Source: Archivesica marissinica (lineage: Eukaryota > Mollusca > Bivalvia > Venerida > Vesicomyidae). Taken from it: DNA of 64,000 nt. The position numbers and the translations under genes are program-made. Positions within the stretch are counted from its first letter, which is position 1, and every line of letters starts with the position of its first letter. Where the stretch lies: contig CM026394.1 in assembly GCA_014843695.1 (NCBI GenBank), positions 43,191,787-43,255,786 of the forward strand. Reading direction: 5' to 3'. Below the pieces are notes generated by a model. It did not search any database, was not told the DNA's origin, and was given only the letters and a program-made list of their open reading frames with translations. Positions 35,328-45,609 of the stretch are shown piece by piece.

Positions 35328-35410
35328 TCCTGTTAAAACAGCAGAAAATCCAAGCTGGCAGGACCCCTGTTGGTGAAACTGATCCGTAACCAATGGCAAC
35401 CCATCCACAC
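35328..35410 (-). CDS. Integrin alpha subunit, alternative exon A (CQLGFS version)
   Basis: The 83-nt exon lies between the acceptor catttag and the donor gtaagt. Two bases complete the Arg codon begun by the exon at 38952, then 27 codons end in phase 0. The peptide is R-VDGLPLVTDQFHQQ followed by GSCQLGFSAVLTG. The Gly-x-Cys-Gln-x-Gly-Phe-Ser motif is the conserved integrin alpha sequence that follows EYxPCRS in propeller blade 3. It competes with the exon at 19792-19728, which codes the same segment with the same phases. The stretch before GSCQ is six residues longer here and differs in sequence. Leu replaces the more usual Ala or Gly in CQAGFS, so this could be a specialised isoform or a less constrained exon. 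The 15.5-kb intron between the two alternatives holds the largest tandem array in the window. Confidence 0.85.
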
Positions 35411-36184
35411 CTAAATGACGGCATGCACAAAAAAGAAACCCAAGTGTGTCAATCAAAGCAAAATTATTTACATATTCAAACTTGGTACAAAGTACCTCAA
35501 CCTTGTAACGAAGTTGAATGACAGCTTTAAGAATATGATAAAATTAAATTTTAAGTGTTTTAATACTCATTTCATAATGTGTGAGGTCACTGCAGTGAAA
35601 CAGAAAACAAACAAACAAACAGATTACTCTTCGACATAATTAAAATAAGAATGTTTATAAACACACAATTAGTGTCAAAATCACATCAAAACATTAATTG
35701 CGAACTTTTCACATATTAGTGGAAACGCTTTAATTGCATTACGGATAATTATTGCATGTTAGTGCACAGGGGTTAGAAATTCTGTCACTGTGATGTTACA
35801 ACAACCCACGTCTAGCCCCCCACACCCGCATCCACCCTCCCCCCCCCCCATTTTCGTAGTCCTTGACATTTATGTTATGGCTCAATGTAAATAATTGATG
35901 CGGCAAATCTATTTGGTTCCGTTACCGACGGGGAATTAGAAGATAGGAGGCTATCGCTTCATTCTAACTTTACATTTTGACGCCGATTTATTAGATTTAA
36001 TAAATTCAGAAAACAATTAAAACATTTTTTAAAATTCCGAATCGAGAGTTTTAGAAAGCCAAGATATTTACGGACCCTCCGCATTCTCATGTAGTGCCAC
36101 TATGTTACCGTCTTTGACCAATGGAGAACGGATAGAATTTAGTGGAAGATGCAATAAATACATATTGTTTCAGTATTGTCATGG
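35411..36184. other. Unique intron sequence before alternative exon A
   Basis: No additional exon is recognised. There is a C-run at 35815-35850. Confidence 0.4.
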
Positions 36185-37560
36185 CAGTGGGGAATGGAGT
36201 GTGGAGGGGATAGATTGTTGTACATCACTGCTGGAGCAGTGGGGAATGGAGTGTGTGGTAGTGGGGAATGGAGTGTGTGGTAGTGGGGAATGGAGTGTGT
36301 GTGGTAGTGGGGAATGGAGTGTGTGGTAGTGGGGAATGGAGTGTGTATGGTAGTGGGGAATGGAGTGTGTATGGTAGTGGGGAATGGAGTGTGTATGGTA
36401 GTGGGGAATGGAGTGTGGGTAGTGGGAATGGAGTGTGTGTGGTAGTGGGGAATGGAGTGTGTGGAATGGAGTGTGTGTGGCAGTGGGGAATGGAGTGTGT
36501 ATGGAAGTGGGGAATGGAGTGGGTGTGGTAGTGGGGATGGAGTGTGTGTGGTAGTGGGGAATGGAGTGTGTGTGGTAGTGGGGAATGGAGTGTATGGTAG
36601 GGGGAATGGAGGTGTGTGGTAGTGGGAATGGAGTGTGTGTGGTAGTGGGGAATGGAGTGTGTGTGGTAGGGGGGAATGGAGTGTGTGTGGTAGTGGGGAA
36701 TGGAGTGTGTGTGGTAGTGGGAATGGAGTGTGTGTGGTAGTGGGGAATGGAGTGTGTGTGGTAGTGGGAATGGAGTGTGTGTGGTAGTGGGGAATGGAGT
36801 GTGTGGCAGTGGGGATGGGGTGTGTGTGGCAGTGGGGAATGGAGTGTGTATGGTAGTGGGGAATGGAGTGTGTGTGTGGTAGTGGGGAATGGAGTGTGTG
36901 TGGTAGTGGGGAATGGAGTGTGTGTGGTAGTGGGGAATGGAGTGTGTATGGTAGTGGGGAATGGAGTGTGTATGGTAGTGGGGAATGGAGTGTGTGTGGT
37001 AGTGGGGAATGGAGTGTGTATGGTAGGGGGAATGGAGTGTGTGTGGTAGTGGGGAATGGAGTAGGTGTGGTAGTGGGGAATGGAATGTGTATGGTAGTGG
37101 GGAATGGAGTGTATGGTAGTGAGGAATGGAGTGTGTATGGTAGTGCGGAATGGAGTGTGTATGGTAGTGGGGAATGGAGTGTATGGTAGTGAGGAATGGA
37201 GTGTATGGTAGTGGGGAATGGAGTGTGTGTGGTAGTGGGGAATGGAGTGTGTATGGTAGTGGGGAATGGAGTGTATGGTAGTGGGGAATGAAGTGTGTGT
37301 GGTAGTGGGGAATGGAGTGTGAATGGTAGTGGGGAATGGAGTGTGTATGGTAGTGGAGTGTGTATGGTAGTGGGGAATGGAGTGTGTATGGTAGTGAGGA
37401 ATGGAGTATGTATGGTAGTGGAGGGGATAGATTGTTGTACATCACTGCTGGAACAGTGAGGAATGGAGTGTGTATTGTTGTACATCACTGCTGGAACAGT
37501 GAGGAATGGAGTGTGTGTGGTAGTGGGGAATGGAGTGTGTGTGGCAGTGGGAGGGGATAG
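36185..37560. repeat. 24-bp minisatellite array (about 55 copies)
   Basis: The unit is ggggaatggagtgtgtgtgg plus tagt, with tgtatgg and short variants. The array is bracketed on both sides by the same agattgttgtacatcactgc segment, which also appears at 37.43, 37.47 and 37.56 kb. Confidence 0.95.
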
Positions 37561-37564
37561 ATTG

Positions 37565-38950
37565 CTGTACATCACTGCTGGAACAAACTTCTAACTCCCA
37601 TGGTTAGTGTCAAGAAAACCTTAAAACAATTAAATAACAAATTAAAATGTATATTTTTAAAATACAAAATGTATATATATATATATAATTATATTATAAA
37701 CAAGTTTAAAAACGATAAAAAATACACAAAATCCATTGGCGACGTCCACCTGTGACGGAACACTGTGCTAGAAACATGAACAAGTTAGAAACATTTATCC
37801 ACAGATCAAAAAATTAATAATAAAAACCTAATCAAATAAATCAAATAACTGTGCATCAAATGTGACCACTTTATAAAGCAGATGGTAATTACAGATAAAA
37901 TACTCCCTGGCAAAATAATCATCATTATGAAAAAAGTCAATCAAAATCCATGTGTGGCCCTTTGAATGGTGACATGCTGCATGTTGGTGGAACCACGCTC
38001 TGGAATAACGACTCGAATAAACAGTAATCAACTTAAGAGCACAATCTGGTCAAGGGATCCCCAGTGTTCAACGCGTTTTTGCATAAATTAGGCCATTAAT
38101 AAGTGATATATAATTAATTTTTTCTAATTTCAAAATTCTACTTAACATTGTGAATAAAGGGTCCATAAATGGGAAGTGTACGGAGCCCGTAAATATCCAA
38201 TAATAAGGAGTTTATGGAGCCCATATAAATATATACACAAGTATACACGGGTCTACAGGGCTTGCTTAGGCAAATTAAAACCAATGAATGAAATTTTGAG
38301 GAAAAAACACCCAAATAAATTCAAAATTTTGTTTTTCACATTTTTTTATGCCCATGAGTATGGTAAATAATAAAAAAATACCCTACTGACCGACCCTATT
38401 TTTGTGTGTGTGTTTTTTGTGCTTCATACCCAAGTATACAGACAGTGTACAGAACCGTATGTACCAGGTGCTCCATACATGGGACCATACATTCCCATAC
38501 ATGGGACCACACATTCCCATATATAGGGACCATACATTCCCATATAAGGGACCATTTGCCACAGTGCAATCACATTGTGGCATCAATAACAGGTAGCTGA
38601 CAGGGCCTAGAATTGTGTGACCTAACTTGAAATCAAAACGTCCTGTTCTGGAAACTCAATGTAACCCTCATATATAACATATATGCCATTCATTACACAT
38701 TGATAAGACTAGAGTTCAAATAGTATCTCAAATGGGTGAGGGTGCATGAGGGAGATAGGGAGACAGGTGATATTTATCTCTTTAATTATTAGACTATCTC
38801 TATATCGAGACCATCTCTAAATAGAGACCATTTCCATATAAAGCATCTCTATATAGAAACAATATCTGAATAGACATTCTCTAAATAGAGACAACCTCAG
38901 AGAAGCCCCATTTATAAAATGATACAATAACGACACAGGAAATTAACTTA
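37565..38950. other. Intron with small repeats
   Basis: It holds a TA dinucleotide run (37670-37690) and an interspersed repeat at 38284-38410 ending ccgaccctatttttg (relatives near 50.94 and 56.78 kb). Short tandem motifs (catacattcccatacatggg, atagagaccat) occur at 38470-38560 and 38790-38890. No exon is recognised. Confidence 0.5.
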
Positions 38951-38951
38951 C

Positions 38952-39072
38952 GTGACCGGCACGGTGAATATTCCTCGTAGTCCGTCGATGTGGGTCTGGC
39001 AACATAACATGTACCAACAGGTTCACGCTTGTCCAGCCGGGTTGAGAAGTAGACATATCTAGGAGCACATGC
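38952..39072 (-). CDS. Integrin alpha subunit, internal exon (propeller segment CAPRY...EYSPCRS)
   Basis: This exon codes 40 residues plus one base. It starts after a pyrimidine-rich acceptor (tgtttgtttcag) and ends at the donor gtaagt, so it enters in phase 0 and leaves in phase 1. The peptide opens ACAPRYVYFS, passes EPVGTCYVARP and ends EYSPCRS. The order Cys-Ala-Pro-x-Tyr, then Pro-Val-Gly-Thr-Cys-Tyr, then Glu-Tyr-x-Pro-Cys-Arg-Ser is the hallmark of integrin alpha chains without an I domain, at the end of propeller blade 2. The family is a cell-surface adhesion receptor that pairs with a beta subunit and binds matrix ligands through the top of the propeller. EYSPCRS followed by CQxGFS resembles the PS2/alpha5/alphaV-like group more than laminin-binding alphas, but I cannot settle the subfamily. 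Its last base joins either of two downstream exons. Confidence 0.93.
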
Positions 39073-39549
39073 CTGAAACAAACAAGAATCAAATTGTAAT
39101 AAACAAAGTAGCATTCATTTTGTATCTCAGTACTAATGTCATTTGTATCTCGCTATGACCAAGCACATAGCCATACTGAGGCACACCGGTTAAAATTCCC
39201 AAAGCCAAAAAAAAAAGATGAAAAATAAATAAAATGCCAAAAATATTCCTTTGCTGTATAAAATGTTGACTGCTGGAGAGCTGAAAGTTCGGTACATAAT
39301 TATACGTCTTAAGCTCATTAAATCAGAAAACGCAGGAAATGGCTTCTATACCCCAACAATTTTAAGGGGGAACATGCCCCTGGATACCCCCCTAGATTGC
39401 CTTGGTTGAAATTTGCCTCTGGCTACGGTACTGATGTCAATACTAGTAAGGCTGTGTCAAAGTCATTGATCTGTGTCAATATCTAGCCATCTTCCTTCTA
39501 TACACATTTACGTTACATCGAATACGATAACTGTTCTTATAACATTAGA

Positions 39550-40702
39550 TTCATAATTCTCGAGACCTCATTCCAGGTGGAATACATTAAGCCATGTCTC
39601 TCTCGAGACCTCATTACAGGTGGAATACATTAAGCCATGTCTCTCTCAAGACCTCATTCCAGGTGGAATACATTAAGCCATGTCGCTCTAGAGACCTCAT
39701 TCAAGGTGGAATACATTAAACCATGTCTCTCTCAAGACCTCATTCCAGGTGGAATACATTAAGCCATGTCACTCTCTCGAGACCTCCTTCCAGGTGGAAT
39801 ACATTAAGCCATGTCGCTCTCTCGAGACCTCATTCCAGGTGGAATACATTAAGCCATGTCGCTCTCTCGAGACCTCCTTCCAGGTGGAATACATTAAGCC
39901 ATGTCGCTCTCTCGAGACCTCATTCCAGGTGGAATACATTAAGCCATGTCGCTCTCTCGAGACCTCCTTCCAGGTGGAATACATTAAGCCATGTCTCTCT
40001 CGAGACCTCATTCCAGGTGGAATACATTAAGCCATGTCTCTCGAGACCTCATTCCAGGTGGAATACATTAAGCCATGTCTCTCTAGAGACCTCATTCCAG
40101 ATGGAATATATTAAGCCATGTCACCACTCTCGAGACCTCATTCCAGGTGGAATACATTAAGCCATGTCGCTCTAGAGACCTCATTCAAGGTGGAATACAT
40201 TAAGCCAGGTCGCTCTCTCTCAAGACCTCATTCCAGGTGGAATACATTAAGCCATGTCGCTCTCTCGAGACCTCCTTCCAGGTGGAATACATTAAGCCAT
40301 GTCGCTCTCTCGAGACCTCATTCCAGGTGGAATACATTAAGCCATGTCGCTCTCTCGAGACCTCCTTCCAGGTGGAATACATTAAGCCATGTCTCTCTCG
40401 AGACCTCATTCCAGGTGGAATACATTAAGCCATGTCTCTCTAGAGACCTCATTCCAGATGGAATATATTAAGCCATGTCACCACTCTCGAGACCTCATTC
40501 CAGGTGGAATACATTAAGCCATGTCGCTCTAGAGACCTCATTCAAGGTGGAATACATTAAGCCAGGTCGCTCTCTCTCGAGACCTCATTCCAGGTGGAAT
40601 ACATTAAGCCAGGTCGTTCTCTCGAGACCTCATTCCAGGTGGAATACATTAAGCCAGGTCGCTCTCTCGAGACCTCATTCCAGATACATTACATTAAGCC
40701 AT
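39550..40702 (-). repeat. 45-bp minisatellite derived from a SINE (about 26 copies)
   Basis: The unit contains ctcgagacctcattccaggt and ggaatacattaagccatgtc. The first half is the reverse complement of the SINE segment tccatcaggaatgaggtctc. A 357-bp higher-order copy is marked by aagccatgtcaccactctcg at 40.11 and 40.47 kb. SINE-derived sequence flanks the array on both sides (39536-39560 and 40703-40752). Confidence 0.93.
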
Positions 40703-40752
40703 GATCGATGGAGAAAAGGGAGAGAAGACTTGAAATGTGGATTAAGTGTCTT

Positions 40753-40990
40753 GTGGAAGTCGTGATAGTGCAATGGTAGCGTGTACACTTCAGGTGCAAA
40801 AGGTCCGGAGTTCGAGCCCCGCTGGAGCTGTTACGATTGTGCCCTTAGGCAAGGCATTTGAATTCCACATGCCTATTCTCTCTCCCTCGTGGCGATGGAT
40901 TCCATCAGGAATGAGGTCTCGAGAGTGATTAATATAAGTTGTATGAACTTGTTTCTCAATCGAGCTAAAATAAATTTGTATACTAATAAG
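40753..40990 (+). mobile_element. Full-length tRNA-derived SINE, 'ggaagtcgtgatagcg' family
   Basis: The head gtcgtgatagtgcaatggta and the B-box-like gagttcgagccccgc are followed by cccttaggcaaggcatttga, gattccatcaggaatgaggt, and the tail gattaatataagttgtatga ... aaaataaatt. This is the cleanest copy for the family. Confidence 0.87.
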
Positions 40991-40999
40991 GCTGATCTG

Positions 41000-42690
41000 C
41001 CAACAACGTATTCCAACACCAAGAGGGAGATTGACGTTTTCACGAGGGAGATTTTTTATTTCGAAGGCGAAGAACTCTGATGGGGCTCGAAAAACTAACT
41101 CAAAATCAGACTAGCAGATCTTAAATGTATTACCCCCTTAAATATATTGTTATCATTTTGCGAAATCACACAATGCTGCAACTGTACAGGAAGTAATTTT
41201 TATGTGTTTTTTTTATCCGGCATGGGAATAGAGGAACTAAATTTCAGATAAATCCAGATCTCTACAGAACAGTTTGCCAAACTATAACAATTTATAATAA
41301 AACACATTGTATATTAGCTCATTATATAAGTTATCTTGCACCATAAAACTCCAGCTGCAGCTTCATGCTTATCTCTATACTGGTTGGGAACCATCTCTAT
41401 ACTGGCTGGGAACCAGACACTAGTTCTGCAACTTCTTACACTTTCCATCTTTAAAGCTGGCATTTATCCATGAGAACAAACCTGACAGTAATATGCTTCT
41501 AGATTTTTATAGTTTCTATAAATTAATGTCTTCATAGAAATGTTCCAGTTAAATAAACCAAGACAATACCTGCTAGATAGAGAGATATGTCGATTAACCG
41601 TATACAATCTACAGTAAAACTCCGTCAAAACCGGAACCTCTCTAAACTGGAATTCCCACCAAACCGAACAAATTTCATGGACACGAATTTTTCCATTCAT
41701 TGTTCATTGCAAAAAAACGTCTATAAGCCGGAACCCCTCCCTTGATGGATAACGTCAGATTTATCCCTAAATGTATATTGGTCCTTTGGTTGGAATCATT
41801 TGTTTTTACAGATGTTGCGTTTAAACAGATGCGTTTAAACAGATTGCGTTAGGATAAATGTAATTTTATCAAAATCGTGTTAATTAATTGAACCAATTTT
41901 TACAGTAAGGTATCCATTGGACATGCTAAAGGATATCTGTCGAGATTTAATAATTTCATAATTATAAGACGAGAATACGGATGAGAATGGAAAACATGTG
42001 GTGCAAAGGAAACAGGGGTAGTAACTGTTTCTCATTCATCTAGTTAGGTTTCCATTGTTTGTCTCAACACTACATACCTCTAACTAGGTTTGCAAAAATG
42101 TCCAATATTTGTATTTTCAATATTATATGCAATAAAAAAAATACATTATGCTGTGATTTCCAACAGAAATAATGGAAAGTTTCTAGACAAAGTACATATG
42201 TCTGGTGCGTGCCAAGTCAATCCATTAAGTTAATTTCAACCATTTTTGTGCTAAATCCATCCATTTTCGCTATACCCCTCCAGATCTGCCTGTGCTAGAC
42301 TGGGAAGCTTCCTGTTTCCATTATATAATATGTTAGTAATTCTGTATTTGTCATCCCATGTGTTTTTATATGGCTCTAATGGGGAAATAAGCTGCTAGAT
42401 TAGTGTTGAGCATGACAGAAGAATGTGTGCATTAGGAATTAACAACTTGGCAGTGGGGTGCATGCTCCTGTGATTTGTGATTGTAATTTGCCATAAGGAC
42501 GTTTCTTGGCAGGCCCCAGATATATGTGTACCGACATATGTACCTCTGTCTAGACATGTGCAACTATTTCTGAGGAAAATCACACCATAATGTATTTCAT
42601 TACAATTGAAAATGCAAATTTAAAATCTATTTTAAGGTTTGTAATGTTGAAATGTTTACTGTTTGGGTTGGCGTTTCCTAGCACTGTCCA
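41000..42690. other. Upstream intron or flank
   Basis: It holds a pogo/Tigger-like remnant at about 41605-41750 (acagtaaaactccgtcaaaa ... agccggaaccc) and an arm of the 33-kb palindromic MITE at 41755-41800. I find no exon for the first propeller blades. Confidence 0.5.
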
Positions 42691-42695
42691 CTCAC

Positions 42696-42711
42696 CTTCA
42701 GGTGATCTCGC
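42696..42711 (-). CDS. Candidate 16-nt integrin alpha microexon
   Basis: A 16-base interval is bordered by a good acceptor (tgtcttacag) and a good donor (AAG|gtgagt). Read so that it ends in phase 0, as the exon at 39072 requires, it codes x-RDHLK followed by ACAPRY. In the family this spot is a short strand leading into CAPxY, often with an Asp-Gly or Asp-His turn before it. Both the fit and the short length are suggestive only. It stands at the edge of the 21-bp array starting at 42.73 kb. It could equally be a chance pair of splice-like sites. Confidence 0.33.
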
Positions 42712-42732
42712 CTGTAAGACAACGCGCTACAG

Positions 42733-43222
42733 GGCGGGATTGTGCGATTGATGGGCGGGATTGTGCGATGGATGGGTGGGATTGTGCGATGGATGGGCGG
42801 GATTGAGCGATGGATGGGCGGGATTTGTGTGAAGGATGGGCGGGATTGTGAGTTGGATGGGCGGGATTGTGTGGTGGATGGGTGGGATTGTGTGATGGAT
42901 GGGCAGAATTGTGTGATGGATGGGTGGGACTGTGCGAAGGATGGGCGGGATTGTGAGTTGGATGGGTGGGATTGTGTGATGGATGGGTGGGATTGTGTGA
43001 AGGATGGGCGGGATTGTGCGTTGGATGGGTGGGATTGTGTGATGGATGGGCGAGATTGTGTGATGGATGGGCGAGATTGTGCGATGGATGGGTGGGATTG
43101 TGTGAAGGATGGGCGGGATTGTGCGTTGGATGGGCGGGATTGTGTGATGGATAGGTGGGATTGTGTGATGGATGGGCGGGATTGTGCGATGGATGGGTGG
43201 GATTGTGCGATGGATGGGCGAA
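42733..43222. repeat. 21-bp minisatellite array (about 23 copies)
   Basis: The unit is gggcgggattgtgcgatgga plus t, with gtgtgat, gtgcgttg, gtgaagg and gggtggg variants. As 21 is 7 codons, it is open on both strands. Confidence 0.94.
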
Positions 43223-43470
43223 CTGACCAACAACATACACAGTTGTAGCTGTAATAATCTGAAAGTCTCTATTGGTTTATACAAATTGAATTTCAGCTAG
43301 ATTGCAAAACCAGTTTTTACAACATTAGAATCAATCGCTCTTGAGACCAAGAATGGAATGGAATCAATCGCGATGAGGGAGAGAGAAGAGGCAATGTGGA
43401 CTCAAGTGGTTTGTCTAAGGGCACCACCACCGGTTTCTGATGTGGGCTCAGCCTCCCTACATCTGTTACA

Positions 43471-43716
43471 CCGATTAGCGTAGTGGTTAGCGAGCTCGCT
43501 TCTTATCAATGCAACCCGGGTTCGATCCTCGAACCGGGAAATATGTGAGATGGTACGGTGGTCGCCAGATCAGACAGATGGGTTTTCTCCGGGTACTCCG
43601 GTTTCCTCCCACACCAATGACCACAGATACGCTTTCATCCGTGCCAACGAGAGTGATTAATATAAGTTGTTGAAACTTGCTTCGCAATTGTTGTAAAATA
43701 AATCAAGTTTAAACAA
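43471..43716 (+). mobile_element. Full-length V-domain SINE (RUDI-like)
   Basis: The head has an A box (tagcgtagtggttagcgagc) and a B box (gggttcgatcctc). It is followed by tttctccgggtactccggtt and tcctcccaca, the V-SINE-type core, and a tail gattaatataagttgttgaa ... gtaaaataaa. It resembles the molluscan RUDI SINE as I know it. The 5' flank (43316-43460) is a diverged minus-strand copy of the other SINE family. Confidence 0.8.
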
Positions 43717-43906
43717 GATACAACCATTACACGATGGATAAATAAACTATTTACAACATATGTCATAACGGAATCACGATTTCCTGCAATAATAACACTA
43801 TCTGCTCAATACCAGACAGAGGTGTATTATATATAAACCCTACCTACAAATATGCACACATTTCCTTCAGTCTTGAAGTCTATCATCTGTTCCATACATA
43901 AAAGTA

Positions 43907-44022
43907 TCTGATATACAGTAAAAAGTATCTGATATACAGTAAAAAGTATCTGATATACAGTAAAAAGTATCTGATATACAGTAAAAAGTATCTGATATAC
44001 AGTAAAAAGTATCTGATATACA
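43907..44022. repeat. 20-bp tandem repeat (6 copies)
   Basis: The unit is aaaagtatctgatatacagt. Confidence 0.95.
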
Positions 44023-44224
44023 GAATGCTCAATGTATTAGACAAAACTCATAAATGTACACAATTTTTCATGTTCTATTAATTGAGATGTGCATTGGCTT
44101 CAAACTCCATAATCGATTAATCGGTAAACCAATCAGATCATCTTATTTACAAATCAAAATCAATCCATTTGTTTGCGAGTTTAAATATCTATTCAGTACA
44201 AGATACAACATATAAGTACTAAAC

Positions 44225-44592
44225 TTTAAAGTGACACTACATCGGTGAAAACTCAAATTTCTACAGAATGCATTTTCCTATTGTATAATTGTTTTCCAAA
44301 TATTTGCCTCAAAGCCAAGTATCGTATACGACGATTGTTGACATAACAAACTAATGTAAACAGAGTCAACATACATGCATAGTGCAATGTATGTATCCTG
44401 AATAACACTATATATTGTACAGATAGATATACCGTTATATCTCACCCTTTGTGCCTTGGATATTTATTTTTAAACTAATACGATTTAAAATATATCTAAA
44501 CAACACGTGCTTGGTATAGATTCCAATAGTAAACAAACGTCAATTCATAGTGTAGCTGACCGCTATATGAAATCCTACTTTCACTTTTGATA
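44225..44592. mobile_element. DNA transposon fragment, 'gacactacatcg' family
   Basis: It begins ttaaagtgacactacatcgg. Its body matches the reverse complement of the full element at 59395-59925 (for example atgaaatcctactttcactt). The right end is lost; a second terminus-like aaagcgacactacat follows. Confidence 0.75.
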
Positions 44593-44614
44593 TTTAAAGC
44601 GACACTACATTAAT

Positions 44615-45605
44615 ATTGCGTTTAAAGTTTGAGCTCGACGGAGATTTGAGACGTATTCTCCCTTAGCTGCAACACTTGTCCCTTTTTTAGTCAACAAATA
44701 TTTCCCTTTTATAACTTTTACAACTTCTCCCTATTTTGAAGGTCTACCATTAATTTCTCCCTATTTTGAATGTCTACCTTTAATTTAGGGGTCTACCTTA
44801 TTTCTCCATATTTTAATGGTAATACCATTAATTTCTCCATATTTTGAATGTCTACCTTTAATTTAGGGGTCTACCTTATTTCTCCCTATTTTAATGGAAA
44901 TCCAATACTATCATGTCTTCTAAGAATAAAATAGAATTGTTAAAAATATCCTAAGTATATAAAGGAATCTATGTTTCTAAGAAAAAATAATATCACTGTT
45001 TCTTAACATGTGTATGTATGTATTTATGTATGAATTTATGTATTTGTGTATGTCTTTGTCATAGTTTATACTTATGTAAATGGCCAAAGGCAATGTATTG
45101 CTGATAATGCCAATAAACTTGAAACTTGAATTAATGCCTCCCTATTTAACAATATATATCTTAAACGTCTTCCAATTTTGACCACACCCATTTTTTACTG
45201 CAATAGTATTTTGGATAATTACCAGCTTCTTATCAGAGGAACATGCTACATTAATTTCCTACCATCAATTAGCTTATAAATGACCTTGAACAATGCTTGG
45301 CAATATCCATCAGCTGTTGTGTACCTCCTGATTGACAGCCCTGGCTGATGCAGCACCCTATACAAGCAAGTGCCCCATTAATAAATCACATCTCTCATTC
45401 CTAGATCATATCGTTAATGAGTTTGGCCACCAAGATGTCTCCTAATATCCCCCTGACCCTGTAACACCCCAATACATCAGCCTGGTACATCAATATCTCA
45501 TAATCAAAGACATGGATCTCTACAACTAAGCTTCTAATTCTAGTAAATATCAGGACACGATTGAAAGGAATAGATATTCGTGTTGCCAAGTTGGGTTATG
45601 CGACT
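44615..45605. other. Upstream intron or flank, unique
   Basis: The first half has imperfect duplications (aatttctccctattttgaat type, 44740-44900). The part at 45240-45560 is balanced, non-repetitive sequence unlike the AT-rich surroundings, but shows no usable exon. Confidence 0.4.
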
Positions 45606-45609
45606 AACC

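Noticed and set aside
43471..43550. Possible tRNA gene on the plus strand
   Set aside because: It is the head of the V-domain SINE.
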